A stretch of 64,000 nt of DNA, from the NCBI GenBank assembly GCA_016124745.1, contig WGNC01000010.1:1-64000 (forward strand), read 5' to 3'. The stretch's first letter is position 1, and each line of letters opens with the position of its first letter. The notes under the pieces are model-generated. The model was not told the origin of the DNA. It did no database searches and saw only the letters and a program-made list of their open reading frames with translations. The DNA comes from Thiobacillus sp. Lineage in GTDB: Bacteria > Pseudomonadota > Gammaproteobacteria > Burkholderiales > Thiobacillaceae. Positions 52,361 through 61,211 of the stretch are shown one piece after another. A program made the translations under genes and the position numbers.

Positions 52361-53323
52361 TCATTCCTCGCTGACGTTGAGCTCGATATAGAACATCGGC
52401 ATTGCCTCGTCCTGCTGGGACGAACGCGGCTGGCTGCGCACCAGCGCGGCTTCCACGCGCGCGGCCTGCAGCGCGGCGCGGTCGATCATCGCGGGATACA
52501 GCCGGCAGTGCTTCTCGACCGATTCGGCCTGCTCGCAGGCCGCCAGTTCCAGCGCGCTGCGGGTGGGCGCATCGAGATGCGGCAACAGCAGCATCCATGG
52601 CGCCTGCCAGGCGTGATAGTCGCGCACCAGCTGGGCATGCGCGGCGTCCATGTAGGCGGTGGCGACGAACAGCGGCGGGAAGGCGTCGGCGTCGAGCACC
52701 CGGCCGTGCAGGCTGTCACCGCCCCTGAGCGTATGCAGGCCCAGTCCGGCGCCGTCGTCGGAGCGGCGGAACCATTGCGCCACGCCGCGGGAAAGGCTGT
52801 TCACATAACGCGTGAGATAGGCCCCGGCGGGCTCGGCCAGATCGGAGATGGCGGCGCTTCTGAATTTTTCCTGCGCCGCCATGCCGGCTCGCCAGTCGAG
52901 CGGCGGTTTGGTGTCGGTTTCGCTGTCGGCGCGCACGCTGTGCAACAGGGCCAGCGGCCGGTCGTTGCGGTCAAGCAGCCACAACTCGAAGCAGTCGCGA
53001 AACTTGAATGGCACCTCGCGATGCACCTTGAGCAGATGCTCATACACCAGGGCGCCCATGTGCTCCAGCCGCATGAAGTCGTCTGACGGGAACAATGGCC
53101 CGCGCTTGAGTCCCTTTTCCGCCGACCAGTGGCCGTAGCGGATGTCGGATATCATCGCCCGCCTGCCGGCACGCCCCAGGCCGTCGAGCAGCGCGTCGTT
53201 GGCCACATAGATGTCCCACTCGATGCCGTCGGTGGTGACCGCCTCGGCCGACTGGTAGCGAATCGTATGCATCACCCCGCGAAACGGGTTGAGCAGGCGT
53301 TGGGCATAACACTCGATCTGCAT
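52361..53323 (-). CDS. Conserved hypothetical protein
   Basis: 320 residues from MQIECYAQRLLNPFRGVMHTI. It is soluble and rich in aromatic residues (DIRYGHWSAEKGLKRGPLFP; FKFRDCFELWLLDRNDRPLALLHS), with no signal or membrane segment. It looks like one conserved betaproteobacterial family, but I cannot name a fold or role. Ends against cbiX (convergent). Confidence 0.6.
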   Translation of the reverse strand: MQIECYAQRLLNPFRGVMHTIRYQSAEAVTTDGIEWDIYVANDALLDGLGRAGRRAMISDIRYGHWSAEKGLKRGPLFPSDDFMRLEHMGALVYEHLLKVHREVPFKFRDCFELWLLDRNDRPLALLHSVRADSETDTKPPLDWRAGMAAQEKFRSAAISDLAEPAGAYLTRYVNSLSRGVAQWFRRSDDGAGLGLHTLRGGDSLHGRVLDADAFPPLFVATAYMDAAHAQLVRDYHAWQAPWMLLLPHLDAPTRSALELAACEQAESVEKHCRLYPAMIDRAALQAARVEAALVRSQPRSSQQDEAMPMFYIELNVSEE

Positions 53324-53360
53324 GAGACTCAACTCTACAACAGCTACGGGCACTTTCGAA

Positions 53361-53981
53361 TCACGGCTGGATTTTGCCGGCTGTATCTTTCTTGCCGGCC
53401 GTGCTCATCCAGGCAAACATCGAAGCGCGCATCGCTTCTTCCACCGACACATTGATCGGCTGCACCCAGTCGCGCGGAACGAACACCGTGTAGCCGCCGA
53501 TCATATAACCCATTGGCAGGTAGACCGCCACACGATCGCCCTGCAGGAAGCCGGCCGGCAGGTCGTCGACGCGCTGGCGTGTGACCAGACCAACCACTTC
53601 AAGGTCTTGCCCCGGCAGTTTGAGGATCACCACGGTTTGCTGGGCATCCTGCTTGCGCTGGGGCGAGAAATAAGCGGCGAATTCCTTGAACGAAGAATAA
53701 ATGCTCTTGACCACCGGCAGGTTGGTGAAGGGCAGTTCCACCAGCAACAGCAGCTTGGCCACGCCGCGCTGCGACACCAGAAAACCGAGCAGGAAAATGC
53801 AGACGATCCCCAGCAACAAGCCCATTCCCGGCACGTAGAAATCACCGATGAAAGGCCGGATCAGCTGCATCGCAAGGGTTTCGCTCCAGTTGAGGAAGAT
53901 GTATAGCAGGTAGACAGTGAGTCCGAGCGGAAGGGCGGTGAGCAGGCCGCGAAGGAAATACTGATAGATATTCTTGGTCAC
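53361..53981 (-). CDS. DUF502 membrane protein
   Basis: 206 residues from a GTG giving TKNIYQYFLRGLLTALPLGLTVYLL. Two membrane segments, then LPVVKSIYSSFKEFAAYF and GYTVFVPRDWVQPINVSVEEAM typical of DUF502. Role unknown; members are inner-membrane proteins found in many bacteria and plants. Confidence 0.88.
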   Translation of the reverse strand: MTKNIYQYFLRGLLTALPLGLTVYLLYIFLNWSETLAMQLIRPFIGDFYVPGMGLLLGIVCIFLLGFLVSQRGVAKLLLLVELPFTNLPVVKSIYSSFKEFAAYFSPQRKQDAQQTVVILKLPGQDLEVVGLVTRQRVDDLPAGFLQGDRVAVYLPMGYMIGGYTVFVPRDWVQPINVSVEEAMRASMFAWMSTAGKKDTAGKIQP

Positions 53982-54090
53982 GATGGGCCCCAGGACGGCG
54001 GAAAGAAAAATTCGCGCCAATGCGGTCAAGCATAGCAGCGAGTTGTTGCTAGAATTTGCGCCCGACCTATTGCACGGAGGATTCTTGACC

Positions 54091-54672
54091 ATGAAAACAC
54101 CCGCTCTGATCACCCTTGCACTGCCCGCCCTGCTCGCCGGCTGTGCCAACAGCCCCAGCGCCGAGGAGCAGGCTGCCATGGCAGCCGACGCGCGCAAGAC
54201 GAGTGGCGCCCTGATCCAGAAACTCGGCGGCGAACTGAAGGCGTCAATGAGTGCCAAGGGCCCGGAAAGTACCATCGTCGTGTGCAAGGTGCGTGCACCG
54301 GAGATCGCTGCCGAGGTGTCGAAGCAGTCCGGCTTCGAAGTCAAGCGCGTCAGCCCGAAGAATCGTAATCCGGCAGGCGTGCCAGATGCATGGGAAGCCG
54401 AGGCCCAGGCCAGCCTGGAGAAGCGCATGGCCGCCGGCGAAAAACCGGAAACGCTCGACACCTGGCAAGTCGTCAGCACGCCGAACGGCAAGGTGTTCCG
54501 CTACGCCAAGGCGTTGCCGGTGCAGCCCGTATGCCTGAGCTGCCACGGCGACCCGGCTGCGATTCCCGATGGCGTGAAGGCAGTTCTCGCCACCGAATAT
54601 CCGCAAGACAAGGCCATCGGCTACGCCCCAGGCATGATTCGTGGCATCGTTTCGGTCCAGCGTCCGCTTTGA
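54091..54672 (+). CDS. DUF3365 (Tll0287-like) heme lipoprotein
   Basis: 193 residues with lipobox LLAGCAN and a single CLSCH heme site near residue 150. The rest is the alpha/beta Tll0287-like domain. A photosystem-associated homologue binds heme this way. Probably a membrane-anchored heme sensor or electron carrier. GGAGG precedes the ATG. Confidence 0.85.
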   Translation: MKTPALITLALPALLAGCANSPSAEEQAAMAADARKTSGALIQKLGGELKASMSAKGPESTIVVCKVRAPEIAAEVSKQSGFEVKRVSPKNRNPAGVPDAWEAEAQASLEKRMAAGEKPETLDTWQVVSTPNGKVFRYAKALPVQPVCLSCHGDPAAIPDGVKAVLATEYPQDKAIGYAPGMIRGIVSVQRPL

Positions 54673-54717
54673 TCGCCGAAGCCGCGGCTGCAGGAACCCG
54701 GGTCAGGGGACGGGTGG

Positions 54718-54996
54718 ATGAAGGCCGCGCATGACCGTTCGGAGCCGTGGATCGTCTACATGGTGCGCTGCGCCGATGGCACCCTCTACACCGGTATCAC
54801 CACCGACGTCGTGCGCCGGGTCGCCGAACACAATGGCGAAGGGCGGCTGGGCGCACGTTATACGCGCAGCCGTCGTCCGGTGAGACTGGCCTACATGGAG
54901 CCTGCCTGCAACCGGGCTGCCGCCGCCCGCCGCGAGACGGTGATCAAGCAACTCGATCGCGCAGGCAAGCTGGCGCTGTGCGCCGACACCCCATAA
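54718..54996 (+). CDS. GIY-YIG nuclease-domain protein (UPF0213 type)
   Basis: 92 residues: WIVYMVRCADGTLYTGITTDVVRRVAEHN carries the GIY-YIG strand pair (VYM...YTG), the catalytic Arg and the following His. Single-domain forms may act on DNA, but no role is known. Short intergenic gap after the heme lipoprotein. Confidence 0.85.
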   Translation: MKAAHDRSEPWIVYMVRCADGTLYTGITTDVVRRVAEHNGEGRLGARYTRSRRPVRLAYMEPACNRAAAARRETVIKQLDRAGKLALCADTP

Positions 54997-55008
54997 GCGG
55001 CCTGGGTT

Positions 55009-55941
55009 TCAGTGCCGTTCCGCGCCGCGCAGCAGTTCCTGCAGTTGTGGCAGGACGTGCTCGACGGCGTGGCGACCGACTTCGATGGCGAGGCTGGCAC
55101 GGTGAAACTCCATCAGGCCGAGGTCGGCGAGACGTGGCGTCACGAGCACGTCCGCCGGCTCGCCTGCCAGCCGGCTGCGCGTGATCTGTACCTGCATGAT
55201 GTTGATGCTGCTGGCCAGCACGTCGAGCATGGCGGGAGGGACTGGCCCATCGTCGCGATCGAGTCCGAGTTGCGCCATGGTGGACTGGATGCGTGCCACG
55301 ACCGTATCGGCAAGGGTTCCGGATTCGGGCAAGGCGGTCTGACGCGAAACACGCACAGGCTGCGTTTTGAGATGGCGGCCCAGCAGGTCGGCATTGAGGT
55401 CCACGGCGATCACCAGGTCGGCCCCCATGGCCCGGCACAGCGACACCGGCACCGGATTCACCAGTCCCCCGTCGACTAGCCAGCTGCCATCCCGCTGGAC
55501 CGGCGTGAACAGCCCGGGCAACGCGATCGAGGCACGTACCGCGTCCGACACCCTGCCTTCGCGCAGCCAGATTTCACGGCCATGCTGCAGATCGGTGGCG
55601 ACGGTGCCGAAGGGACGCGCCAGTTCAGGGATGTCACGGTCGACGAAATGGCTGCGAAAAAACGCGATCAGTTTCTCGCCCTTGATCAAGCCGCTGCCGA
55701 GCGAAAAATCCAGGAAGCTGACCACGGTCTGCAGGCTCAGGCTACGCACCCAGTCTTCCAGCCGGTCGAGATCACCGTCCACATAGGCGGCGCCGACCAG
55801 CGCGCCGATCGAAGTGCCGCAGACGATGTCCGGCACGATACCGGCTTCCTCCAATGCACGGAGCACGCCGATGTGGGCCCAACCGCGCGCCGAACCGCCG
55901 CCAAGTGCGAGGCCGATGCGGGGTGTGGTCGAGTCGTTCAT
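55009..55941 (-). CDS. Patatin-like phospholipase (RssA type)
   Basis: 310 residues. The oxyanion motif GGGSARG (14-20), nucleophile elbow GTSIG with Ser near 44, and DGGLVNPVP with the catalytic Asp are all present. No signal peptide. Bacterial patatins release fatty acids from phospholipids. It follows the RNR gene by 4 bases on the same strand. Confidence 0.92.
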   Translation of the reverse strand: MNDSTTPRIGLALGGGSARGWAHIGVLRALEEAGIVPDIVCGTSIGALVGAAYVDGDLDRLEDWVRSLSLQTVVSFLDFSLGSGLIKGEKLIAFFRSHFVDRDIPELARPFGTVATDLQHGREIWLREGRVSDAVRASIALPGLFTPVQRDGSWLVDGGLVNPVPVSLCRAMGADLVIAVDLNADLLGRHLKTQPVRVSRQTALPESGTLADTVVARIQSTMAQLGLDRDDGPVPPAMLDVLASSINIMQVQITRSRLAGEPADVLVTPRLADLGLMEFHRASLAIEVGRHAVEHVLPQLQELLRGAERH

Positions 55942-55945
55942 GAAG

Positions 55946-57679
55946 TCAGTCGGCCTCGCGTTCGATGCCGCAACACTGTTCGCGCTCGGTCGCCGGCGCG
56001 CTCAGGATGGCGCCGGTGACCGGGTTGGGACGGAACACGGTGCAGCCCTTGAGGCCCAGCGCATGGGCCTGCCGGTAGAGATCCGCGAAGCGCTCGAACG
56101 GGATGTCGGCGGCGACGTTGATGGTTTTGGAAATGGCGTTGTCGACAAATGGCTGCAGCGCGGCCTGCATCTGCAGATGCGCGAGCGGATCGACTTGCCG
56201 CGCCTCGACGAAGGCGGGCGGCAAGCCATCGCCTCGCTGCCGCCGCCACAAGTGACAGGCGTGATCGAGCACGCGGTGGGTGCGATAGCGACCGTCTGTT
56301 CCCAGCACGCGACGCTCCGCCTCGGCGGCGAAGATCGGTTCGATGCCGCTGGAGCAGTTGTTGGCGAGCAGGCTGATGGTGCCGGCCGGTGCGATGGCCA
56401 GAAGATGGCTATTGCGGATTCCATGTGCCGCGATGGCCTCTCGAATATCGGGCGGCAGGCGGCAAGCGAAGCCGCTGGCCAGAAATGTGTCGGCATCGAA
56501 AGTGGGAAAGGCACCCTTCTCGCGGGCGAGTCCGATCGACGCGCGATAGGCGGTGTCGCGCAGCGTCTGCATCGCGGTGGCCGCCAGTGCCCGCGCGGCA
56601 TCGCTGTCGTAGTCGAGGCCCAGCATCACCAGCGCATCGGCGAGACCGGTGACGCCGAGGCCGATGCGCCGCGTTGCCCGCGCCTGTGCTGCCTGGGCAG
56701 GGAGCGGATAGCGTGAGACGTCGATGACGTTGTCAAGAAAACGCACCGCCAGCGTCGCCGCGTCGCCCAGCGCAGCAAGGTCGAGGCGGGCATCGGTATC
56801 AAAAGGCGAAGCCACGAAGGCGGTGAGGTTGAGCGAACCGAGGTCGCAGGCGCCATAGGGTGGCAGCGGAATTTCGCCGCAGGGATTGGTGGCGGTCAGC
56901 GTTTCGCGGTGGGCTAGCGTGTTGTCGCGGTTGATGGTGTCGACGAACAGCACGCCGGGTTCGGCCGTATCGTAGGCTGCGCGCAGGATGCGCTGCCACA
57001 GCGCGCGAGCCTTCAGCGTGCGCGCACCGGCAAGGCCGGGAAACACCAGCGGCCAGTCGCGGTCTTGCGCCACCGCAGCCATGAACGCGTCGCTGACCTG
57101 CACCGACAGGTTGAAGTGCCGCAGCACCGCCGGGTTGCGTTTGGCGTCGACGAAGGTTTCGATGTCGGGATGGTCGCAGCGCAGCGTCGCCATCATCGCA
57201 CCGCGCCGCGCCCCCGTGGAAAGCATGGTGGCGCACATGGCGTCCCAGATGTGCATGAAGGAAACCGGGCCGGAGGCGATGCTGCCGGTCGCCTCGGCCA
57301 CCATGCCGGCCGGGCGCAGCGTGGAAAAATCGTAGCCGATGCCGCCACCGTGCTGCATGGTGAGCGCGCCTTCCTTCAGCGCCTCGAAAATGTGCTCCAG
57401 ATCATCGGCGATCTCGCCCATGACAAAGCAGTTGAACAGCGTGACCCGGTGCCCGGTGCCGGCGCCCGCCAGAATGCGGCCGCCGGGCAGGAAACGGAAG
57501 CCGTCCAGCAGGCCGCAAAAGCGTTCGACCCACTGCGCGTGTTCGCTCCCCTCGACGGCCGCAACGGCCTGCGCCACGCGCTGCCAGGTGGCATGTACAT
57601 CGCGCTCCTTCGCGGCCCGATAGCGGGTCTCCCAGATGTGCCGGGAGATTTCCATGCGGAAGGGCGGGGGTGACGTCAT
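55946..57679 (-). CDS. Class II (adenosylcobalamin-dependent) ribonucleotide reductase
   Basis: 577 residues. NPCGEIPLPPYGACDLGSLNL contains the thiyl-radical Cys and LFNCFVMG one redox Cys; QHGGGIGYDFS and STGARRGAMMATL are class II features. The C-terminus ends in an EQCCGIE pair for thioredoxin-type reduction. Shorter than many NrdJ (700-800), since the N-terminal ATP-cone is absent. Makes deoxyribonucleotides with or without oxygen using B12. No B12 riboswitch is visible upstream. Confidence 0.93.
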   Translation of the reverse strand: MTSPPPFRMEISRHIWETRYRAAKERDVHATWQRVAQAVAAVEGSEHAQWVERFCGLLDGFRFLPGGRILAGAGTGHRVTLFNCFVMGEIADDLEHIFEALKEGALTMQHGGGIGYDFSTLRPAGMVAEATGSIASGPVSFMHIWDAMCATMLSTGARRGAMMATLRCDHPDIETFVDAKRNPAVLRHFNLSVQVSDAFMAAVAQDRDWPLVFPGLAGARTLKARALWQRILRAAYDTAEPGVLFVDTINRDNTLAHRETLTATNPCGEIPLPPYGACDLGSLNLTAFVASPFDTDARLDLAALGDAATLAVRFLDNVIDVSRYPLPAQAAQARATRRIGLGVTGLADALVMLGLDYDSDAARALAATAMQTLRDTAYRASIGLAREKGAFPTFDADTFLASGFACRLPPDIREAIAAHGIRNSHLLAIAPAGTISLLANNCSSGIEPIFAAEAERRVLGTDGRYRTHRVLDHACHLWRRQRGDGLPPAFVEARQVDPLAHLQMQAALQPFVDNAISKTINVAADIPFERFADLYRQAHALGLKGCTVFRPNPVTGAILSAPATEREQCCGIEREAD

Positions 57680-57958
57680 GGCGTGTCAGGGCTGGCGGAG
57701 CGTTCGGGCATTATCTGCTTACCCTAGCTCAATAAGCATCACGGATTCAAAATTGAAGCGCAAGCCTTAGACGATGGGGAAATCGCGGATGTCCGGTCCC
57801 CCTTGCGGCATGGGCAGCCCGACCATGGCGTGGTCGTAGCGCTCGGCTCCGGCAGATGATCGCTCCCGCCTTGCTTGTGTCCTGCCTGCTTCGAGGGTAA
57901 ATTGAAAACGTTTTCTGTAGTCCGAGTTCGACAGCCTATCAACTTCTGGAGCCTATAC

Positions 57959-58882
57959 ATGAGAGCAGCCCCTTTCCTTTTGACTGTCCTTGGCGCGACC
58001 CTGATTTCTGCCGGGTCGGTCGTGGTCCATGCGGCCGAGGGTGTTTATTACGACCCCACCAACAAAGCCAGCCCGACTGGCTATACGACCGATTATGAGG
58101 ATTACAGGACGATCGGCTGCCCGGGCAAGCAAATTCTGGACGTGCCGTGCAAGGTGCCTGACAGCGATAAGGACGGTGTGCTCGACGACAAGGACAAGTG
58201 TCCCGACACGCCAGCCGGCCGCAAGGTCAATGCCGAGGGCTGTGAGCTCGACGGCGACGGCGACGGCGTCGTCGACGGCCTCGACAAGTGTCCTAATACA
58301 CCGGCTGGCCGCAAGGTCAACGCCCAGGGTTGTGAACTGGATAGCGACGGCGACGGCGTCGTCGACGGCCTCGACAAGTGCCCCGACACGCCCAAGGGCC
58401 GCAAGGTCAATGCCTCGGGCTGCGAACTCGATACGGACACGGACGGCATCGTCGACTCTCTGGACAAGTGCCCCACGGTCTATGCGAAGACGGCGGATGG
58501 CTGCCCAGTCCCCGTGGTTGAGCCGGCCCCGGCCGCCCCAGAGAAAAAACTGGTGCTCGGCGACGTGCTCTTCGCGACCAACGAGGCGACCCTGACCGAG
58601 GAATCCGTCGAAACGCTCGACAAGGCTGCGGCAAGCCTCAAGGAATGGGGTGACGTCAAGGTCGAAGTCGCCGGTTACACCGACAGCAGAGGCACCGACG
58701 AATACAATCAGAATTTGTCGGTGCGTCGTGCCGACGCCGTGCGGACTTACCTGATTGGCAAGGGCATCCCGGCAGACCGCCTGGCCGTCAAGGGGTACGG
58801 GGAGTCCAATCCGGTTGCAAGCAATGATACGGACGAGGGCCGTACCGAGAACCGTCGCGTCGAACTGGTGCCGATCAAGTAA
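57959..58882 (+). CDS. OmpA-family outer membrane protein with TSP3 repeats
   Basis: 307 residues from MRAAPFLLTVLGATL (signal peptide). Residues ~65-180 carry Asp-rich thrombospondin type 3 repeats (DSDGDGVVDGLDKCP), which bind calcium; residues ~200-307 form an OmpA peptidoglycan-binding domain (LFATNEATLTEESVETL, GYTDSRGTDEYNQNLSVRRADAVRTYL). It anchors the envelope to the cell wall. The upstream region 57680-57958 holds its promoter and no other supportable gene. Confidence 0.92.
   Translation: MRAAPFLLTVLGATLISAGSVVVHAAEGVYYDPTNKASPTGYTTDYEDYRTIGCPGKQILDVPCKVPDSDKDGVLDDKDKCPDTPAGRKVNAEGCELDGDGDGVVDGLDKCPNTPAGRKVNAQGCELDSDGDGVVDGLDKCPDTPKGRKVNASGCELDTDTDGIVDSLDKCPTVYAKTADGCPVPVVEPAPAAPEKKLVLGDVLFATNEATLTEESVETLDKAAASLKEWGDVKVEVAGYTDSRGTDEYNQNLSVRRADAVRTYLIGKGIPADRLAVKGYGESNPVASNDTDEGRTENRRVELVPIK
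58193..58477 (+). repeat. 90-bp tandem repeats encoding TSP3 calcium-binding units
   Basis: Three near-identical copies of a 30-codon unit (DKCPDTPAGRKVNA then GCELDGDGDGVVDGL) plus a diverging fourth. DNA identity is far above what the protein would require, with GACGGCGTCGTCGACGG shared, so the array expanded recently and may vary in copy number. Confidence 0.9.
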
Positions 58883-58902
58883 TCGTTTTTCAAGCCAGGC
58901 AC

Positions 58903-58928
58903 AACGGGGACTTCGGTCCCCGTTTTGT
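58903..58928 (+). terminator. Rho-independent terminator after the OmpA gene
   Basis: AACGGGGAC, TTCG, GTCCCCGTT followed by TTGTTT. Confidence 0.85.
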
Positions 58929-58944
58929 TTGAAGCGCTGCGGGG

Positions 58945-59703
58945 ATGATGTCGTTTCCGTCGATCGAGGCTATCATTCTTCAATGCGACAAAGCCTTGCC
59001 ATTTCGCGCCTTGGGTAGCCTGGACGTGCCTACGCTCATGGAACGAATCAAGCCGGGGAGAGTCTCCGTCGAAACGGAGTTTCGGCTTAACTTCGCCGCC
59101 AGTTCCCCGATCAGCAAGGTCGTTCTGACCGAGCGCGGTCTGATGGGCCATGTGCTCATACGGGGCGAGGACTATAGCGGGCGCACGCCCGCGGTTTCAG
59201 CACTGTGCGGCGATGCGGCGATGGCGGGTTTTGGCGTGATCTATATCAGCGAGGGGCTGGTTCCGACACTGGCGGCTACCTTGCGGACCAAGGCCCATGC
59301 GGCTTTCGGTGCGGGCCGCTATCACTCGCTGCATGTGGGCATCGAAAAGGGCAGGAAATTCAAGGTCAGCAGGCAGGCCGTATCGGTGCTTCATTTCAAC
59401 TCGCACACCACTGCCGGCAGCGTGGAAGAAGTGCGCCGTCGTATCCCCGGCATCTTGGACTGGATCAAACTGAGCAGCATCGAGTCGCCATTGCTGTTCG
59501 TCCTCGAAAACTATCACCTGTATTGCAAGGAATTCGTGGTCGATCTGCTCGACCGCGCCAACATGCTGAATTGCGCGGTGATCCTGACGACACTGGGTTC
59601 GGATCCGCGAGTCGAATCCCCCGCCATCGATGTGAAAGTGTTTGAAAAGTGCGCGACCATCCTGGATCTCAACCGCAGACGGGCGAGCGATCTCGCGGAG
59701 TAA
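58945..59703 (+). CDS. Hypothetical protein, possible degenerate RecA/VirD4-like ATPase
   Basis: 252 residues. PLLFVLENYHLYCKEFVVDLLDRANML then CAVILTTLGSD resembles the Walker B and following strand of VirD4/FtsK-like ATPases, but no P-loop Gly-Lys-Ser/Thr is present: the corresponding spot reads GEDYSGRTPAVSAL. It may be a structural, non-hydrolysing relative or an unrelated fold. No neighbouring conjugation genes. Single gene after the OmpA terminator. I do not recognise a family. Confidence 0.6.
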   Translation: MMSFPSIEAIILQCDKALPFRALGSLDVPTLMERIKPGRVSVETEFRLNFAASSPISKVVLTERGLMGHVLIRGEDYSGRTPAVSALCGDAAMAGFGVIYISEGLVPTLAATLRTKAHAAFGAGRYHSLHVGIEKGRKFKVSRQAVSVLHFNSHTTAGSVEEVRRRIPGILDWIKLSSIESPLLFVLENYHLYCKEFVVDLLDRANMLNCAVILTTLGSDPRVESPAIDVKVFEKCATILDLNRRRASDLAE

Positions 59704-59752
59704 GGGATGAGGGGCAATCGGACGAACATTCCTGTTCGCCCTTCAGTCCGGA

Positions 59753-60919
59753 TCAGATCAGAGGACTGTCGTGACGTTCGCCCTGCTCGTACACGACATG
59801 CGCGCGCCCGACCAGCAGCAGATCCAGCGGGCCGATACGCGAGGTGTCCTTGTTGGTGTAGGGCAGGCGGTGCAGCACATAGCGCATGGCGTTCAGCCGG
59901 GCCCGCTTCTTGTCGTTCGACTTGATGACCGTCCAGGGGGAGTCGGCGGTGTCGGTGTAAAAGAACATCGATTCCTTGGCCTTGGTGTAGTCGTCCCACT
60001 TGTCCAGCGAAGCGAGGTCGATGGGTGACAGCTTCCACTGCTTCAGCGGATGGACCTTGCGCTCCTTGAAGCGGCGGCGCTGTTCCTCGCGGCTGACCGA
60101 GAACCAGAACTTGATCAGGTGCACCCCGCTGCGCACCAGGTTGCGTTCGAATTCGGGCGACTGGCGCATGAATTCCATGTATTCGTCATCGGTGCAGAAG
60201 CCCATGACGCGCTCCACGCCGGCGCGGTTGTACCAGGAGCGGTCGAACAGGGCGATTTCGCCCGCGGTCGGCAGATGCTGGACATAGCGCTGGAAATACC
60301 ACTGGCCGCGCTCGGTTTCGCTGGGTTTCTCCAGCGCCACCACGTGCGCGCCGCGCGGATTGAGGTGTTCCATGAAACGCTTGATGGCGCCTCCCTTGCC
60401 GGCGGCGTCGCGACCCTCGAACAGGATCACCACCTTTTGTCCGGTTTCCTTCACCCAGGCCTGCAACTTGAGCAGTTCCACCTGTAGCTGGTATTTCTGC
60501 CGCTCATAGCTCTTGCGCGACATCAGGTTCTTGTAGGGGTAGCCACCCTCGCGCCAGTCTCCTGCCAGTTCGTCGTCGGGATTGAGCAGTCCCTTTCTGA
60601 AGCTGCTCCTTGGCTTGTTCAGCAGCGCGTCACGCAAGACCGCGGCGTCCTCGGGAGAAGCACCGGCAAGAATAGCCTTCAGCGATTCGATCATTTCAGG
60701 GTTGTCGCTGCCGCTCCGGGAGAGGATGTCCTTGACGGCGACGATCTTCGATTCCTGGGCGGCTTCGACGGATTCGCCCACGTTGAATGTCTCGATACCG
60801 CGCTTGCTGTGCAAGGGTGAAATATCCCCTGCGGCCGCGATGCGGGTTTTCGCATTACGGCGACGTGCGGGAACGCTCTGAGGTTTGACTTTGGCGGGGG
60901 GAGTGGGTTTGGTCGACAA
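59753..60919 (-). CDS. ppk2: Polyphosphate kinase 2
   Basis: 388 residues. A basic, low-complexity N-terminal region (~1-110) precedes the kinase domain: Walker A FEGRDAAGKGG, the DRSWYNRAGVE lid and the WKLSPIDLASLDKWDDYTKAKE block. PPK2 uses polyphosphate to phosphorylate GDP or ADP. Compared with PPK1 it favours nucleotide synthesis. An imperfect GGACGAACA/TGTTCGCCC hairpin lies beyond the stop. Confidence 0.95.
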   Translation of the reverse strand: MSTKPTPPAKVKPQSVPARRRNAKTRIAAAGDISPLHSKRGIETFNVGESVEAAQESKIVAVKDILSRSGSDNPEMIESLKAILAGASPEDAAVLRDALLNKPRSSFRKGLLNPDDELAGDWREGGYPYKNLMSRKSYERQKYQLQVELLKLQAWVKETGQKVVILFEGRDAAGKGGAIKRFMEHLNPRGAHVVALEKPSETERGQWYFQRYVQHLPTAGEIALFDRSWYNRAGVERVMGFCTDDEYMEFMRQSPEFERNLVRSGVHLIKFWFSVSREEQRRRFKERKVHPLKQWKLSPIDLASLDKWDDYTKAKESMFFYTDTADSPWTVIKSNDKKRARLNAMRYVLHRLPYTNKDTSRIGPLDLLLVGRAHVVYEQGERHDSPLI

Positions 60920-61211
60920 AAGAGATTCCTTTCGAGTGAACGAAGCTTACGCAAAGCTGTGGGTAGGTTAAGCGTTCGGGTTGAATGTGTGGCCGCTTTG
61001 CCAAAAAACGGCTACACGCCCTAAAAAAGACTCACAACTCCAATTAAAGACCAAAAATTCCTTTTTGTGAATGCAGCACGTGATAATTTTCACGGTGGGT
61101 TGTCCGCCTTACCGGCTGGGTTGAATCGGGCAACCATGCCCAGGCCTTATACTTGGCGCGCGTCTTGCTCATCCATGTTGCTGAATAGGCACGTTATCCG
61201 GACGAACACGA
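60920..61211. other. Divergent region between ppk2 and glmU
   Basis: 292 bases with no gene. Several A/T runs (CAAAAAACGG, CTAAAAAAGAC, AAAAATTCC TTTTTG) mark promoters for both genes. A TATACT at 61148-61153 is a plausible -10 for glmU, without a well-spaced -35. Confidence 0.4.

Noticed and set aside
57680-57958. Cobalamin riboswitch upstream of the class II RNR
   Set aside because: I looked for the B12 box and the characteristic paired leader and found neither.
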